The notes beneath the pieces are model-generated. The model was not told where the DNA came from and did not search any database. It saw nothing but the letters and a program-made list of their open reading frames with translations. From Methanolobus sp. WCC4 (GTDB lineage Archaea > Halobacteriota > Methanosarcinia > Methanosarcinales > Methanosarcinaceae), in contig NZ_CP150629.1 in the NCBI RefSeq assembly GCF_038022665.1, positions 2,524,480 through 2,588,479 of the forward strand: DNA of 64,000 nt. The letters are read 5' to 3'. This document shows, one piece after another, positions 26,018 to 33,554 of the stretch. The stretch's first letter is position 1; the number at the start of each line of letters is the position of its first letter. The position numbers and the translations under genes were made by a program.

Positions 26018-27127
26018 TCACACATAATTTGCAAATGAATTTGGATTTTTGACCTTGTTTTGCAAATTTGCAATCAGCATCAATTGATAAACAACAAAGT
26101 TCATGGTAACATAGAGTTCTCTGCTTCCTTTTCTGATTGATCTAACATCAAATTTGAGAATATGCTTCACATGCTTGTGAAACCTTTCACAATCTTGTCT
26201 TGTCCCTTTTTTCTTCTGGAATTCTGCATCCTCCATGTTCTGATTTCTTAGATACATTCCAACTTGCTTTGACCTTCCATGTTTGTAGAGGAACTTCAAT
26301 TTTCTGTTAAGTGGAAAGTGGGGGTCTCCCCCACTTTTCCACATCTTGTTCATCCAATGATTGATTCTCTCTATTCTTCCTTCCTCACTGACAACAGCAT
26401 CAGAAGGAAGGGATATTGTAGGATTCACATTAAGATCATTCCAGATATCTGCGTAGTTAGTGAATGAATCATATGCACCATCCAAAGCATATGAATCAAC
26501 TTCAGGATTCAATCTTTTCAAGAACTCAATATGCTGTTCCAGTTGTGGAGAATCATGTGCCAGTCCCTTTGTATACGTCATGTACAATGGACAAGTTCCG
26601 ATTAATGTGATATGCGCTTTATCCATTTTACAGTTATAATGCGGATTATAATCACTATGCTTGTCGTACCTAGAAGCTTCAATAGGTGTTGAATCTGTTT
26701 TTAGGTCCTTTGAAGATGTTAGATCTAGTATTCTCGAAGCTACTTTTTGCATTATTTCCCGGAATCCATTTTCTCCTAACCTGTATTTCACAAAGTGGTG
26801 AAGTGTTGCTCCAGTTGGCATTGAAATATCATCGTTCGTATTAACAAAACGAAGAAGCAGAGCTTCTTCATCTGTTAGCGATGAGATAGTTTTGTCAAAT
26901 GAGAGTTTTCTGAAACACATGACAATGGTGAGTTTTATCATAGAAGAAACACGATACTTGAAATGCCAGTCTTTATTGGAATAGTAGTTGTTTTCAACAT
27001 GCTGTGCGATATCATCGATATTAAGAGAATGTAGCAACCGGCAAATTGACACATTATCTTTACCAACGTAGTTTCGAATGGAGTCCTCAAAGAGGACTCC
27101 TTTATACACAGTACAAATATCCTCCAT
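26018..27127 (-). CDS. IS4/IS5-type transposase
   Basis: The reading frame is intact. The catalytic triad is probably D149 (LKTDSTPIEA), D220 (YALDGAYDSF) and E317 (RQDCERFHKHVKHI), counted from an upstream TTG at 27139. The C-terminal segment RRGSRELYVTMNFVVYQL-like (YVTMNFVVYQLMLIANLQ) is typical of this DDE fold. I favour the ATG at 27127, four codons inside, which could be read from a leaderless transcript given the TATA-like TCATATAG near 27150. The gene points toward the eL15 superoperon, so readthrough is possible. Confidence 0.88.
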   Translation of the reverse strand: MEDICTVYKGVLFEDSIRNYVGKDNVSICRLLHSLNIDDIAQHVENNYYSNKDWHFKYRVSSMIKLTIVMCFRKLSFDKTISSLTDEEALLLRFVNTNDDISMPTGATLHHFVKYRLGENGFREIMQKVASRILDLTSSKDLKTDSTPIEASRYDKHSDYNPHYNCKMDKAHITLIGTCPLYMTYTKGLAHDSPQLEQHIEFLKRLNPEVDSYALDGAYDSFTNYADIWNDLNVNPTISLPSDAVVSEEGRIERINHWMNKMWKSGGDPHFPLNRKLKFLYKHGRSKQVGMYLRNQNMEDAEFQKKKGTRQDCERFHKHVKHILKFDVRSIRKGSRELYVTMNFVVYQLMLIANLQNKVKNPNSFANYV

Positions 27128-27182
27128 GAGACTGGCCAAATTTATACTATATGAATCTATTGACCTAGCTACTGTTTTTTTT

Positions 27183-27198
27183 GGGGGGGGGGGGGGGG
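27183..27198. repeat. 16-base poly-G tract after eight T
   Basis: Sixteen consecutive G (27183-27198) follow T8 (27175-27182). The tract is about 55 bases upstream of the transposase start, next to its predicted promoter and inside the right end of the IS. Such a run is prone to slippage in cells and to length errors in sequencing. Confidence 0.9.
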
Positions 27199-27363
27199 CG
27201 AGGTCTTAAAGAAAAAAGAGGTAAGCTTTTAAGTCAAAATTCTAATTTGATGGACTCGAAATGAATATTGGAACATTATACAATACCGGCAAAACAAATG
27301 ATATACTATGAACATGGTATATAAGTCCAGTTCACGAAGGATCAGGATACACAGAGGGATCAG

Positions 27364-27657
27364 ATGAACAGGATGAAGCTAAACTATTACATAGACCTTG
27401 TTTTGACAGTACTGTTCCTTATAGTTGCAATAACAGGTTTTGTCATGTACCTTGTAATACCCTCTGGAGTACCAAAAGGACGATATCAGGAATATCTGGG
27501 GATCACAAAGGCCACATGGACACTCATACATAACAGGTCAGCGATACTGATGACATTGTTCGCAGGAATCCATCTTGCACTACATAGAAAATGGATTTGT
27601 TGCACAACAAAGAACATAGTCGGAAAAGAGAAAGATGATGAATGTGACCTGGAATAA
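27364..27657 (+). CDS. Small membrane protein, DUF4405/cytochrome-b561-like
   Basis: The 97-residue protein has two membrane helices (about 9-32, IDLVLTVLFLIVAITGFVMYL, quoted in part; and 55-72) with His in each region (LIHNRSAILMTLFAGIHLALH), the pattern of DUF4405 proteins, which may bind heme. The charged, Cys-containing tail is cytoplasmic. GAGGG lies upstream of the ATG. A TATA-like TTTTATATACC equivalent (GGTATATAAG) stands near 27316. Partner proteins are not evident nearby. Confidence 0.7.
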   Translation: MNRMKLNYYIDLVLTVLFLIVAITGFVMYLVIPSGVPKGRYQEYLGITKATWTLIHNRSAILMTLFAGIHLALHRKWICCTTKNIVGKEKDDECDLE

Positions 27658-27692
27658 AGATATTCGGCCTCACATCAATAGTGATCAGACAC

Positions 27693-28454
27693 CTACTGGA
27701 ATTTGCTCAGATCCTCACCTGAGCGCAGTATTCCGGTAACATTACCATTATTGTCCTTTAAGAGAGTATCATACCAGCGCATTGGGATCTCATTACCATC
27801 CTTTGTGATCGCAGGCAGCTCAATGAACTCAGGCAGCTCATCCTGACCTTCCAGCGCCTTTGAGAACTTCTCCCTGAGATTGGTCCTTTCTTCCTCAGGC
27901 ACAAGCAAGTTGATAAAGTCATGCCCTATAAGTTCGAACTCACCATAACCAAGGACATCATTGCCTTTACTATTGACAAGATGGATCTTCATATCATTGT
28001 CAATTACAAAGACAATAAAACCGGCAACATCCAGATAGTTCATTGCCTCATTCCTTTCAGCAAGTATCTTATCCTGAAGGTGTTTTATTCTTAAAAGAGA
28101 CCTGACCCTGGTCACAAGCTCGAGACGGTTCACAGGTTTACCCAGGAACTCATCGGCACCGACCTCAATACCTTTGATACGGTCATCCTTACCGGACAGT
28201 GCAGTGACCATCACAACAGGAAGGAACTGTGTCTCCACCGATGTCTTCAGTACACGGCAGACCTCATACCCGTTCATATCGGGCATCATCACATCAAGAA
28301 GGATAATATCAGGTTTCTCACTTTTGACCTTATCCAGTGCTTCCTTGCCACTATAGGCAGGGATCACTTCATAATCGGACCTGAGGTAGAGACCCATTAA
28401 CTCAACTATAGCTTGCTCGTCATCTACTATGAGTACTTTATCCCGGTCTTGCAT
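27693..28454 (-). CDS. Response regulator with REC and PAS domains
   Basis: The 253-residue protein has a REC domain (residues 5-120; acidic pair in VLIVDDEQ, phospho-acceptor Asp in IILLDVMMPDMNGYEV, Thr in VMVTAL and Lys in LGKPVN) and a PAS domain (about 138-250; FVIDNDMKIHLVNSKGNDVLGY). There is no DNA-binding or kinase domain, so it probably acts by protein contacts, as is common for archaeal response regulators. No histidine kinase is adjacent. GGGAG lies ten bases before the ATG. Confidence 0.9.
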   Translation of the reverse strand: MQDRDKVLIVDDEQAIVELMGLYLRSDYEVIPAYSGKEALDKVKSEKPDIILLDVMMPDMNGYEVCRVLKTSVETQFLPVVMVTALSGKDDRIKGIEVGADEFLGKPVNRLELVTRVRSLLRIKHLQDKILAERNEAMNYLDVAGFIVFVIDNDMKIHLVNSKGNDVLGYGEFELIGHDFINLLVPEEERTNLREKFSKALEGQDELPEFIELPAITKDGNEIPMRWYDTLLKDNNGNVTGILRSGEDLSKFQ

Positions 28455-28628
28455 GGATCATAGGCTCCCATTTTATATATGGCTTGAATAAATTCATTAC
28501 AATATAAATCTAATGCTTATAATACATTATCTACATACATTATATAGGTAAAATTATTATTTTAACATTAACTATTAATTATATAGTTCTATCCACATAT
28601 AAAGTTTAGGCATAAAAAAGAGTACCCA

Positions 28629-28650
28629 CCTTGCAGATATCACTGCAAGG
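28629..28650 (-). terminator. Hairpin terminator downstream of tRNA-Trp
   Basis: CCTTGCAG (28629-28636) pairs exactly with CTGCAAGG (28643-28650); on the minus strand it stands nine bases after the tRNA 3' end and is followed by a T run (complement of AAAAAA at about 28614-28619). Confidence 0.75.
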
Positions 28651-28658
28651 ATAGAAAG

Positions 28659-28853
28659 TGGGGTTGGTGAGATTCGAACTCACGATCGACGGGTCTCTCC
28701 GAACAGCTGCAAAAAACAGCTTAGGTTCTTGAGCACACATCAGTGCTCCAACGGTTCCTCACAGACCTACCCCGTCGGGTTGGTCTCAGTAGACCCGTTG
28801 TTCATCATTTATCCGCTGGAGCCCATCGCCATGCCGGGCTAGGCCACAACCCC
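28659..28853 (-). tRNA. trnW: tRNA-Trp (CCA anticodon) with 121-nt intron
   Basis: The acceptor arms GGGGTTG (28853-28847) and CAACCCC (28666-28660) pair fully, with discriminator A at 28659 and no encoded CCA. The T arm is GTGAG-TTCGAAT-CTCAC. The anticodon arm is ATGGG-CT-CCA-G in exon 1 (28853-28816) and A-CCCGT in exon 2 (28694-28659), giving a 74-base tRNA. At the splice sites CTCC and GGAG form the 4-bp central helix and AGC and AGA the two 3-base bulges of a bulge-helix-bulge, so the archaeal splicing endonuclease would cut after G37. TATA-like TAAATATATC stands near 28891-28900. Confidence 0.96.
28695..28815 (-). ncRNA. Box C/D guide RNA within the tRNA-Trp intron
   Basis: The intron has box C ATGATGA (28808-28802), D' CTGA (28789-28786), a degenerate C' TGTGAGG (28763-28757) and D CTGA (28743-28740). 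The sequence just before D' pairs with AGACCCGT across the 3' splice site, putting the fifth base opposite C39; the one before D (GTTGGAGC) pairs with GCTCCAG of exon 1, putting the fifth base opposite C34. It is thus predicted to direct 2'-O-methylation at C34 and position 39 of its own precursor. This dual function is known for tRNA-Trp introns in several Euryarchaeota. Confidence 0.9.
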
Positions 28854-28935
28854 ATATTTTCGGGCAGTACCCCCTCAATACATCTTATCAAAGATATATT
28901 TAGCGGTACCACTCGCTCTTCTTTACCATAAAACC

Positions 28936-30012
28936 TTATAATTCTTCATCAGCAACCCTGTTAAGATCACCGAATTTGCATAATTCGTCACAGAGATCCT
29001 CTATCTTTAAGCGGAGCTCTTCCATTGTGTGACCGAACATGCCTGTCAGATATATTGCGCCGCCTGCGCCCACACCTTCCTTCACGAATCCGACCTCATA
29101 CTGTTGCAATCCCTTGAAACCGGACTTGCCGAACTCAGGGTCAGCACCTTCGAATTCAGCACCTATCTCAGCAGCGAGTTCCACAAAATTGGCAGATTCA
29201 TCACGTACCACATAACTGGTAGTGACGATCTTGATATTATCAGTGGAATAGCCCATATGTTTGATAACAGCGAATATAGAGGCCATCTGAGTTCCACCTG
29301 CAAGTATCACAGGAGTATCACCAAGACCTGCAGCGATCCCTGCAACTGCCACCATCATCGGATCCCCTACAGATTCCACAGCCTTAAGAGGTTGCTCACG
29401 CAGTGAACCAAAAGTGATACCAGAAGACCTCATTGCTTCTGCAACGACTTGTTTTTTAAGGTCAAGTGGATTTGAACTGGAACTGCTGCTGACGTTACCA
29501 TCATAACCAAGTGACTGGAGTACGGCGTTTGCAGTTGTCGTACCGGCAGGAATACTTTCACCGATCACGATAAGGTCATGTTCCTTTGAAAGCTTCTCAC
29601 CAAGCTTGAAAGCATTTTCAAAAACACCCTCAACGTTGTGCACAGCTACCTGTTTCCTTATATCATCACCGGGTTTCCCACCAATATCGATAAGTGGGAC
29701 CTGTTCCGCAGGAAGGACACGCAGACCTGCATTAACGAACACATGGGGAATACCTGTGATCGAAAGCGCTGCACGCGTGATAAGGGCAGGCGTTGGTGTA
29801 TCATACGGAGGGGTCATCGGGAGAATAGGAATATCGATGATAGTTCCTGTCTCGAGGACCTCAGCATCGCCTGCTGGCGTATAATCTGTCAGTTTTGCAG
29901 TCTTGCCGGCTGCAGAAAGGCCTTCTATGTAGGCCGTTTCCGTGTTTCCAAGAACGCACACAAACAACGGATTTTCAGGTATCCGGACTTTTTCAGGTGC
30001 TAATATATCCAT
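28936..30012 (-). CDS. cobT: Archaeal CobT-type nicotinate-nucleotide:benzimidazole phosphoribosyltransferase
   Basis: The 358-residue protein fits the archaeal CobT family, with GESIPAGTTTANAVLQSLGY (about 148), VILAGGTQMA (about 235) and a glycine-rich VGAGGAIYLTGMFGHT near the C-terminus. It activates the lower-ligand base of cobamides, which methanogens need for methyltransferases. The tRNA-Trp gene follows on the same strand. In methanogens the base is often 5-hydroxybenzimidazole, so dimethylbenzimidazole should not be assumed. Confidence 0.88.
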   Translation of the reverse strand: MDILAPEKVRIPENPLFVCVLGNTETAYIEGLSAAGKTAKLTDYTPAGDAEVLETGTIIDIPILPMTPPYDTPTPALITRAALSITGIPHVFVNAGLRVLPAEQVPLIDIGGKPGDDIRKQVAVHNVEGVFENAFKLGEKLSKEHDLIVIGESIPAGTTTANAVLQSLGYDGNVSSSSSSNPLDLKKQVVAEAMRSSGITFGSLREQPLKAVESVGDPMMVAVAGIAAGLGDTPVILAGGTQMASIFAVIKHMGYSTDNIKIVTTSYVVRDESANFVELAAEIGAEFEGADPEFGKSGFKGLQQYEVGFVKEGVGAGGAIYLTGMFGHTMEELRLKIEDLCDELCKFGDLNRVADEEL

Positions 30013-30064
30013 GCCAATCGCCTAGATGTATTTTACAGGGTGTATATGACCTTTTCCAGATGGA

Positions 30065-31501
30065 TCAGTATGTCCTTGCAACATATACCTGGGTATCTGC
30101 GTCCGAGCCACATACAGGACATTTGCCGGAGCATCCCTCTTCCTGGTCCGTTGGTATTCCAAGTATACCTGCCCCGATCTCATCCTCGATCTTAAGGCCA
30201 CATTCCTTTTCACCACACCAGAACACCTTTGCGATTCCCTGAGAAAGTTTCTCCTTGATCGTCCCAAGGTCGGCACAGTCGAATATGCGCTCTTTGACAC
30301 CCGCCATTGCCCTTTCATAAAGACTTTCGTGGATGTTATCGAGCAGTGCCTGGACATCCTCTGTGATATTGTCAAGAGATACCTGTTCCTTCTCACCGGT
30401 ATCACGGCGTGCAAGCATTGCTGCATTGTTCTTGAGATCCCTCGGACCCAGTTCAAGTCTTACAGGAACACCGCGCATCTCCCACTTGTAGTACTTTGCA
30501 CCAGGACGGCTGTCACTTGCATCCATGGTTACACGAATACCGGCTGCTTCCAGCTTTGCCTTGACCTCTTCACATGCCTCAAGGACACCTTCAGGCTTCT
30601 TGAAGATAATAGGGATTATGACCACCTGTACAGGAGCAACAGCAGGAGGAAGTACCAGACCCTTGTCATCGCCATGTATGGAAATGAGGGCAGCTATAGA
30701 ACGTTCGGAGACACCATAACATGTCTGGAAAGCATAGACCTGCTCGCCTTCTTCATTCTCATAGGTGATGTCGAATGTCTTTGCAAAGTTATCACCAAGA
30801 TGGTGAGCAGTACCGACCTGAAGGGTCTTGCCATCCGGCATAAGAGCATCGGTTGCGATGGTGTAATCCGCACCAGGGAACTTGTCCCATTCAGGCCTCT
30901 TAGAAGCAAGCACAGGAACAGCGAGCTGACGATAGAACTCGGTGTAGATCCTGATACCCTCATCCACCTGTGCAGCCGCATCATCCCATGTAGCGTGGAC
31001 AGTGTGAGCTTCCTTGAACGAGGTGATCTCACGGAGCCTGATAAGAGGACGTGTGTGCTTTGTCTCATACCTGAACGTGTTGACGATCTGATAGAGCTTC
31101 AGTGGCATGTCCGCATGTGACCTGATCCACAACTTGTACATAGGATAGATAGCAGTCTCACTCGTAGGACGCAGGGCCAGTTTCACATCAAGAGGAGAGG
31201 TTCCTCCATGCGTTACCCAGTAGACCTCATCCTCGAATCCCTTGATGTGTTCAGCCTCTTTCATGAACTCATTCTCAGGGATAAGGAGAGGGAACATTGT
31301 TTCCTGATGGTCCTTATCAAGCAGCTTACGCATGATATCGTAAACATTTCTTCTGATATTGAAACCGAATGGGAACCAGACATACAGACCCTTTACAGGG
31401 TAACGTACATCCATGATCTCGCCTTTCTGGAGCAGGTCATTATACCATTCGCTGAAATTCTCTTTTGAAGGAAGCGCAGCCTCTTTTTCTTGCTCTGCCA
31501 T
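30065..31501 (-). CDS. proS: Prolyl-tRNA synthetase, archaeal/eukaryotic type
   Basis: The 478-residue class II synthetase has [19 protein letters not shown] at the start, motif 2 [18 protein letters not shown] (about 143), motif 3 with LELGPRDL, and a C-terminal zinc-binding domain (CGEKECG and CSGKCPVCG, residues about 430-470). It charges tRNA-Pro in the cytoplasm. GGTGA stands five bases before the ATG. An 8-bp inverted repeat AATGGCTA/TAGCCATT (31524-31531 and 31553-31560) lies in its upstream region. cobT follows after 52 bases. Confidence 0.97.
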   Translation of the reverse strand: MAEQEKEAALPSKENFSEWYNDLLQKGEIMDVRYPVKGLYVWFPFGFNIRRNVYDIMRKLLDKDHQETMFPLLIPENEFMKEAEHIKGFEDEVYWVTHGGTSPLDVKLALRPTSETAIYPMYKLWIRSHADMPLKLYQIVNTFRYETKHTRPLIRLREITSFKEAHTVHATWDDAAAQVDEGIRIYTEFYRQLAVPVLASKRPEWDKFPGADYTIATDALMPDGKTLQVGTAHHLGDNFAKTFDITYENEEGEQVYAFQTCYGVSERSIAALISIHGDDKGLVLPPAVAPVQVVIIPIIFKKPEGVLEACEEVKAKLEAAGIRVTMDASDSRPGAKYYKWEMRGVPVRLELGPRDLKNNAAMLARRDTGEKEQVSLDNITEDVQALLDNIHESLYERAMAGVKERIFDCADLGTIKEKLSQGIAKVFWCGEKECGLKIEDEIGAGILGIPTDQEEGCSGKCPVCGSDADTQVYVARTY

Positions 31502-31663
31502 ATATTCACCTTTATAATTGGATAATGGCTACATTAAATGATACATTGCTTATAGCCATTTCCTTTACAGGTGGAAATAAAGAGCAGAAATTAGCAGATG
31601 ATAGCTGAAATAATATGGATAAAAGAAGAAAAGAAAAAAGAGATCGATGAAGGAAACGATATT

Positions 31664-32308
31664 TCATTCCTTCAATTGATGCTCACTGTCACTTGCATCA
31701 AGCTCGACATCTGAAGTAGTGGCATCGAAGACGATCATTCCGGTCTTCAGGCTTCCTGCCTCGTCCTTATCAAGAACAATGGACTGCGCCTTGTCAGAGA
31801 TTATGGCACTGTTACCGAATGGGTCCTCGATCACAACAGTAAGAGGACGCTTGCCTTCAATGGTTTCCTCCAGATACTTCTGTATCTCAAGTCCCTTTGA
31901 GTGTTTTTCCTCGTCACCATCTTCTTTTGCCCATTTGGTTGCAGTGATGACTACCTTGTATATCCGGTCAAGTACACCTTCGATGTTGGTAATGTAAGAA
32001 TCGGAGATCGATCCGGGTTCAACATCTATCCCGAGTTCCGGTATCCTTATGGTGCCTGATGTGGAACGTACGACCCTGCTGTTAAGGTCCTCAAGGTTCT
32101 CCACTCTGAGCACATACCTCATCGGCTCCTTCTGGGTAAGGATCAGTGTATCCGCAAACCTGAAACTGCACTGGCACGCCGCAGTGACATACATCACTTC
32201 GCCAAAATAAGGGATCTCATCACCCTGCCACCTGATAATAAGCTCTTCATGGCAGAGCGGGCATGATGACCGCGTCTGAAAACTTCGGCAGGCTTCGGTT
32301 TCGCTCAA
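31664..32308 (-). CDS. ZPR1-type zinc-finger protein
   Basis: The 214-residue protein has one ZPR1 module: C4 zinc finger (CPLCHEELIIRW ... CQCSFRF, residues 17-50) followed by a beta-rich domain (VVRSTSGTIRIPELGIDVEPG). In eukaryotes ZPR1 acts with elongation factor eEF1A; archaeal members have a single module and unknown role. The start is a TTG that overlaps the sepF stop (TTGA) with GGTGGGAG upstream, so the two genes are coupled. That suggests a link between this protein and division-related SepF, though coupling alone proves little. Confidence 0.88.
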   Translation of the reverse strand: MSETEACRSFQTRSSCPLCHEELIIRWQGDEIPYFGEVMYVTAACQCSFRFADTLILTQKEPMRYVLRVENLEDLNSRVVRSTSGTIRIPELGIDVEPGSISDSYITNIEGVLDRIYKVVITATKWAKEDGDEEKHSKGLEIQKYLEETIEGKRPLTVVIEDPFGNSAIISDKAQSIVLDKDEAGSLKTGMIVFDATTSDVELDASDSEHQLKE

Positions 32309-32685
32309 TATCTCCCACCGAGGATCTTGGATCTGTCGATCTTGATTCCTGTTGGAGTTACAAGGACCTGATCGTCCTTTATACCGGCGATATCGCCATG
32401 CACATCAAGTACAACTTCCTTGAGGTCCTTCAAAGCACGGTCAAGCAATAGCTTGTCAACTTTGATATTGGAGATATCGATCATAACGATGTTACCATCA
32501 TAGACCTCTTTCTTAAGAGATGTGAGTTCATTCAGGTTTGTGAGTTCTGCAACCCTGATGTAGGTCTCTGCAGGCTCATCATCCAGAACCTCCTCATACT
32601 TGGTGAGGTCAAGTTCGGTATATTCATCCTCAGGAGTTGAGCTTTTGCTGCTGCCGCCAAATAATTTGTTCACGATATTTGCCAT
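32305..32685 (-). CDS. sepF: Cell division protein SepF
   Basis: The 126-residue protein has an N-terminal amphipathic membrane-targeting helix (MANIVNKLFGG), an acidic linker and a C-terminal SepF fold (VYDGNIVMIDISNIKVDKLLLDRALKDL, about 60-90). Archaeal SepF tethers FtsZ to the membrane. FtsZ is not in this window. Confidence 0.92.
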   Translation of the reverse strand: MANIVNKLFGGSSKSSTPEDEYTELDLTKYEEVLDDEPAETYIRVAELTNLNELTSLKKEVYDGNIVMIDISNIKVDKLLLDRALKDLKEVVLDVHGDIAGIKDDQVLVTPTGIKIDRSKILGGRY

Positions 32686-32889
32686 AATTCGCCCTCATGT
32701 ATTCAAAAGTATTGTTATATTAATAGTATTCCTACTTAAAATGTTACCGGACTGCCGGACCATCATATGAACTGCCATCACCATCAGATGTTCTTTAGTG
32801 CTTTTCAATGCTCTTCAGTGATATTTTCCGCTATTTACCGATAATTATATTTATTTCTATTTAAACTCATACTATTTTAATGATATCTT

Positions 32890-33372
32890 TTAGATGTCAA
32901 GGTTCCAGAGCTTGTCCCCTACATAATGGATAGACTTCACACCCTTGCCTTTATTGCCCTTCATCTCCGGACCTGGCATCAGAGCCCTGCCGATAGCAAG
33001 TGGTTTGCTGTGTGCTTCCTCGATAACTATAACAAGATCATTCTCCTTGATATCCGGATCCGCATTGACGATACCCGGACACATGATATCCGCACCATTC
33101 ACAACAAAGCGAACTGCACCGGAATCCACAGTGACGACATTCTTCATCAGACCCAGTTTCAGCACGCCCTTTATAGTGGGGAAGTAGAACCCTTCTATCT
33201 GGAAGAGCAGCGGTTCTCCATCAACAAGGACAAGGGACTGGTCATCTATGTTTGCCGTTTCAAACTTGCTTTGTTCGAGCTTTTCGACCCCTTCACTAAA
33301 AATGGAACCTATATCGCTCAGGAGCTGATTCTTTGCTGATTTCCTTAACTGTACCCTGGACCTTACTTTCAA
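32890..33372 (-). CDS. PUA-domain RNA-binding protein (MCT-1/Tma20-like)
   Basis: The protein has an N-terminal alpha/beta domain (VRSRVQLRKSAKNQLLSDIG) and a C-terminal PUA domain (about 80-155, VVTVDSGAVRFVVNGADIMCPGI). The eukaryotic relative MCT-1 works on ribosomes with DENR during initiation and recycling, so a translation role is likely. I choose the TTG at 33372 because AGGTGA is four bases upstream, giving 160 residues; the longer frame starts with TTG at 33387 ahead of that ribosome site. It is separated from sepF by 204 bases, so probably has its own promoter. Confidence 0.85.
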   Translation of the reverse strand: MKVRSRVQLRKSAKNQLLSDIGSIFSEGVEKLEQSKFETANIDDQSLVLVDGEPLLFQIEGFYFPTIKGVLKLGLMKNVVTVDSGAVRFVVNGADIMCPGIVNADPDIKENDLVIVIEEAHSKPLAIGRALMPGPEMKGNKGKGVKSIHYVGDKLWNLDI

Positions 33373-33554
33373 CTGATCACCTGTCAAACCGATGGATATT
33401 GATGATATTCTATACTAGATTTCTAATTACGTAGCATTATTGTCATTTGTCATTCATTATTGATATGACAATTATTCAATTGACATGATAAAATAAGGGA
33501 TGGATGCTTTTAAAGTTTATGCGGGCATTGCCCACATAACGCATCCATAGAAGC

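Larger units (their letters stand above)
25970..27251 (-). mobile_element. Insertion sequence carrying a DDE transposase
   Basis: ATCAAATTAG at 25970-25979 and its exact complement CTAATTTGAT at 27242-27251 flank the transposase gene and are the best candidate terminal inverted repeats, giving an element of about 1.28 kb. A further CTAATTTGA copy at 25998-26006 makes the left end ambiguous by about 30 bases. No target-site duplication could be settled by eye. The DNA inside is more AT-rich than the flanking ribosomal genes. The family is IS4/IS5-like. Confidence 0.7.

Noticed and set aside
27364-27657. DUF4405-like gene as IS cargo
   Set aside because: It lies outside the candidate right terminal repeat at 27251 and has its own promoter-like sequence.
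31524-31560. 8-bp inverted repeat AATGGCTA/TAGCCATT upstream of proS as a T-box or riboswitch
   Set aside because: Arms are short and separated by 21 bases; T-boxes are not expected in archaea and no specifier loop can be drawn.
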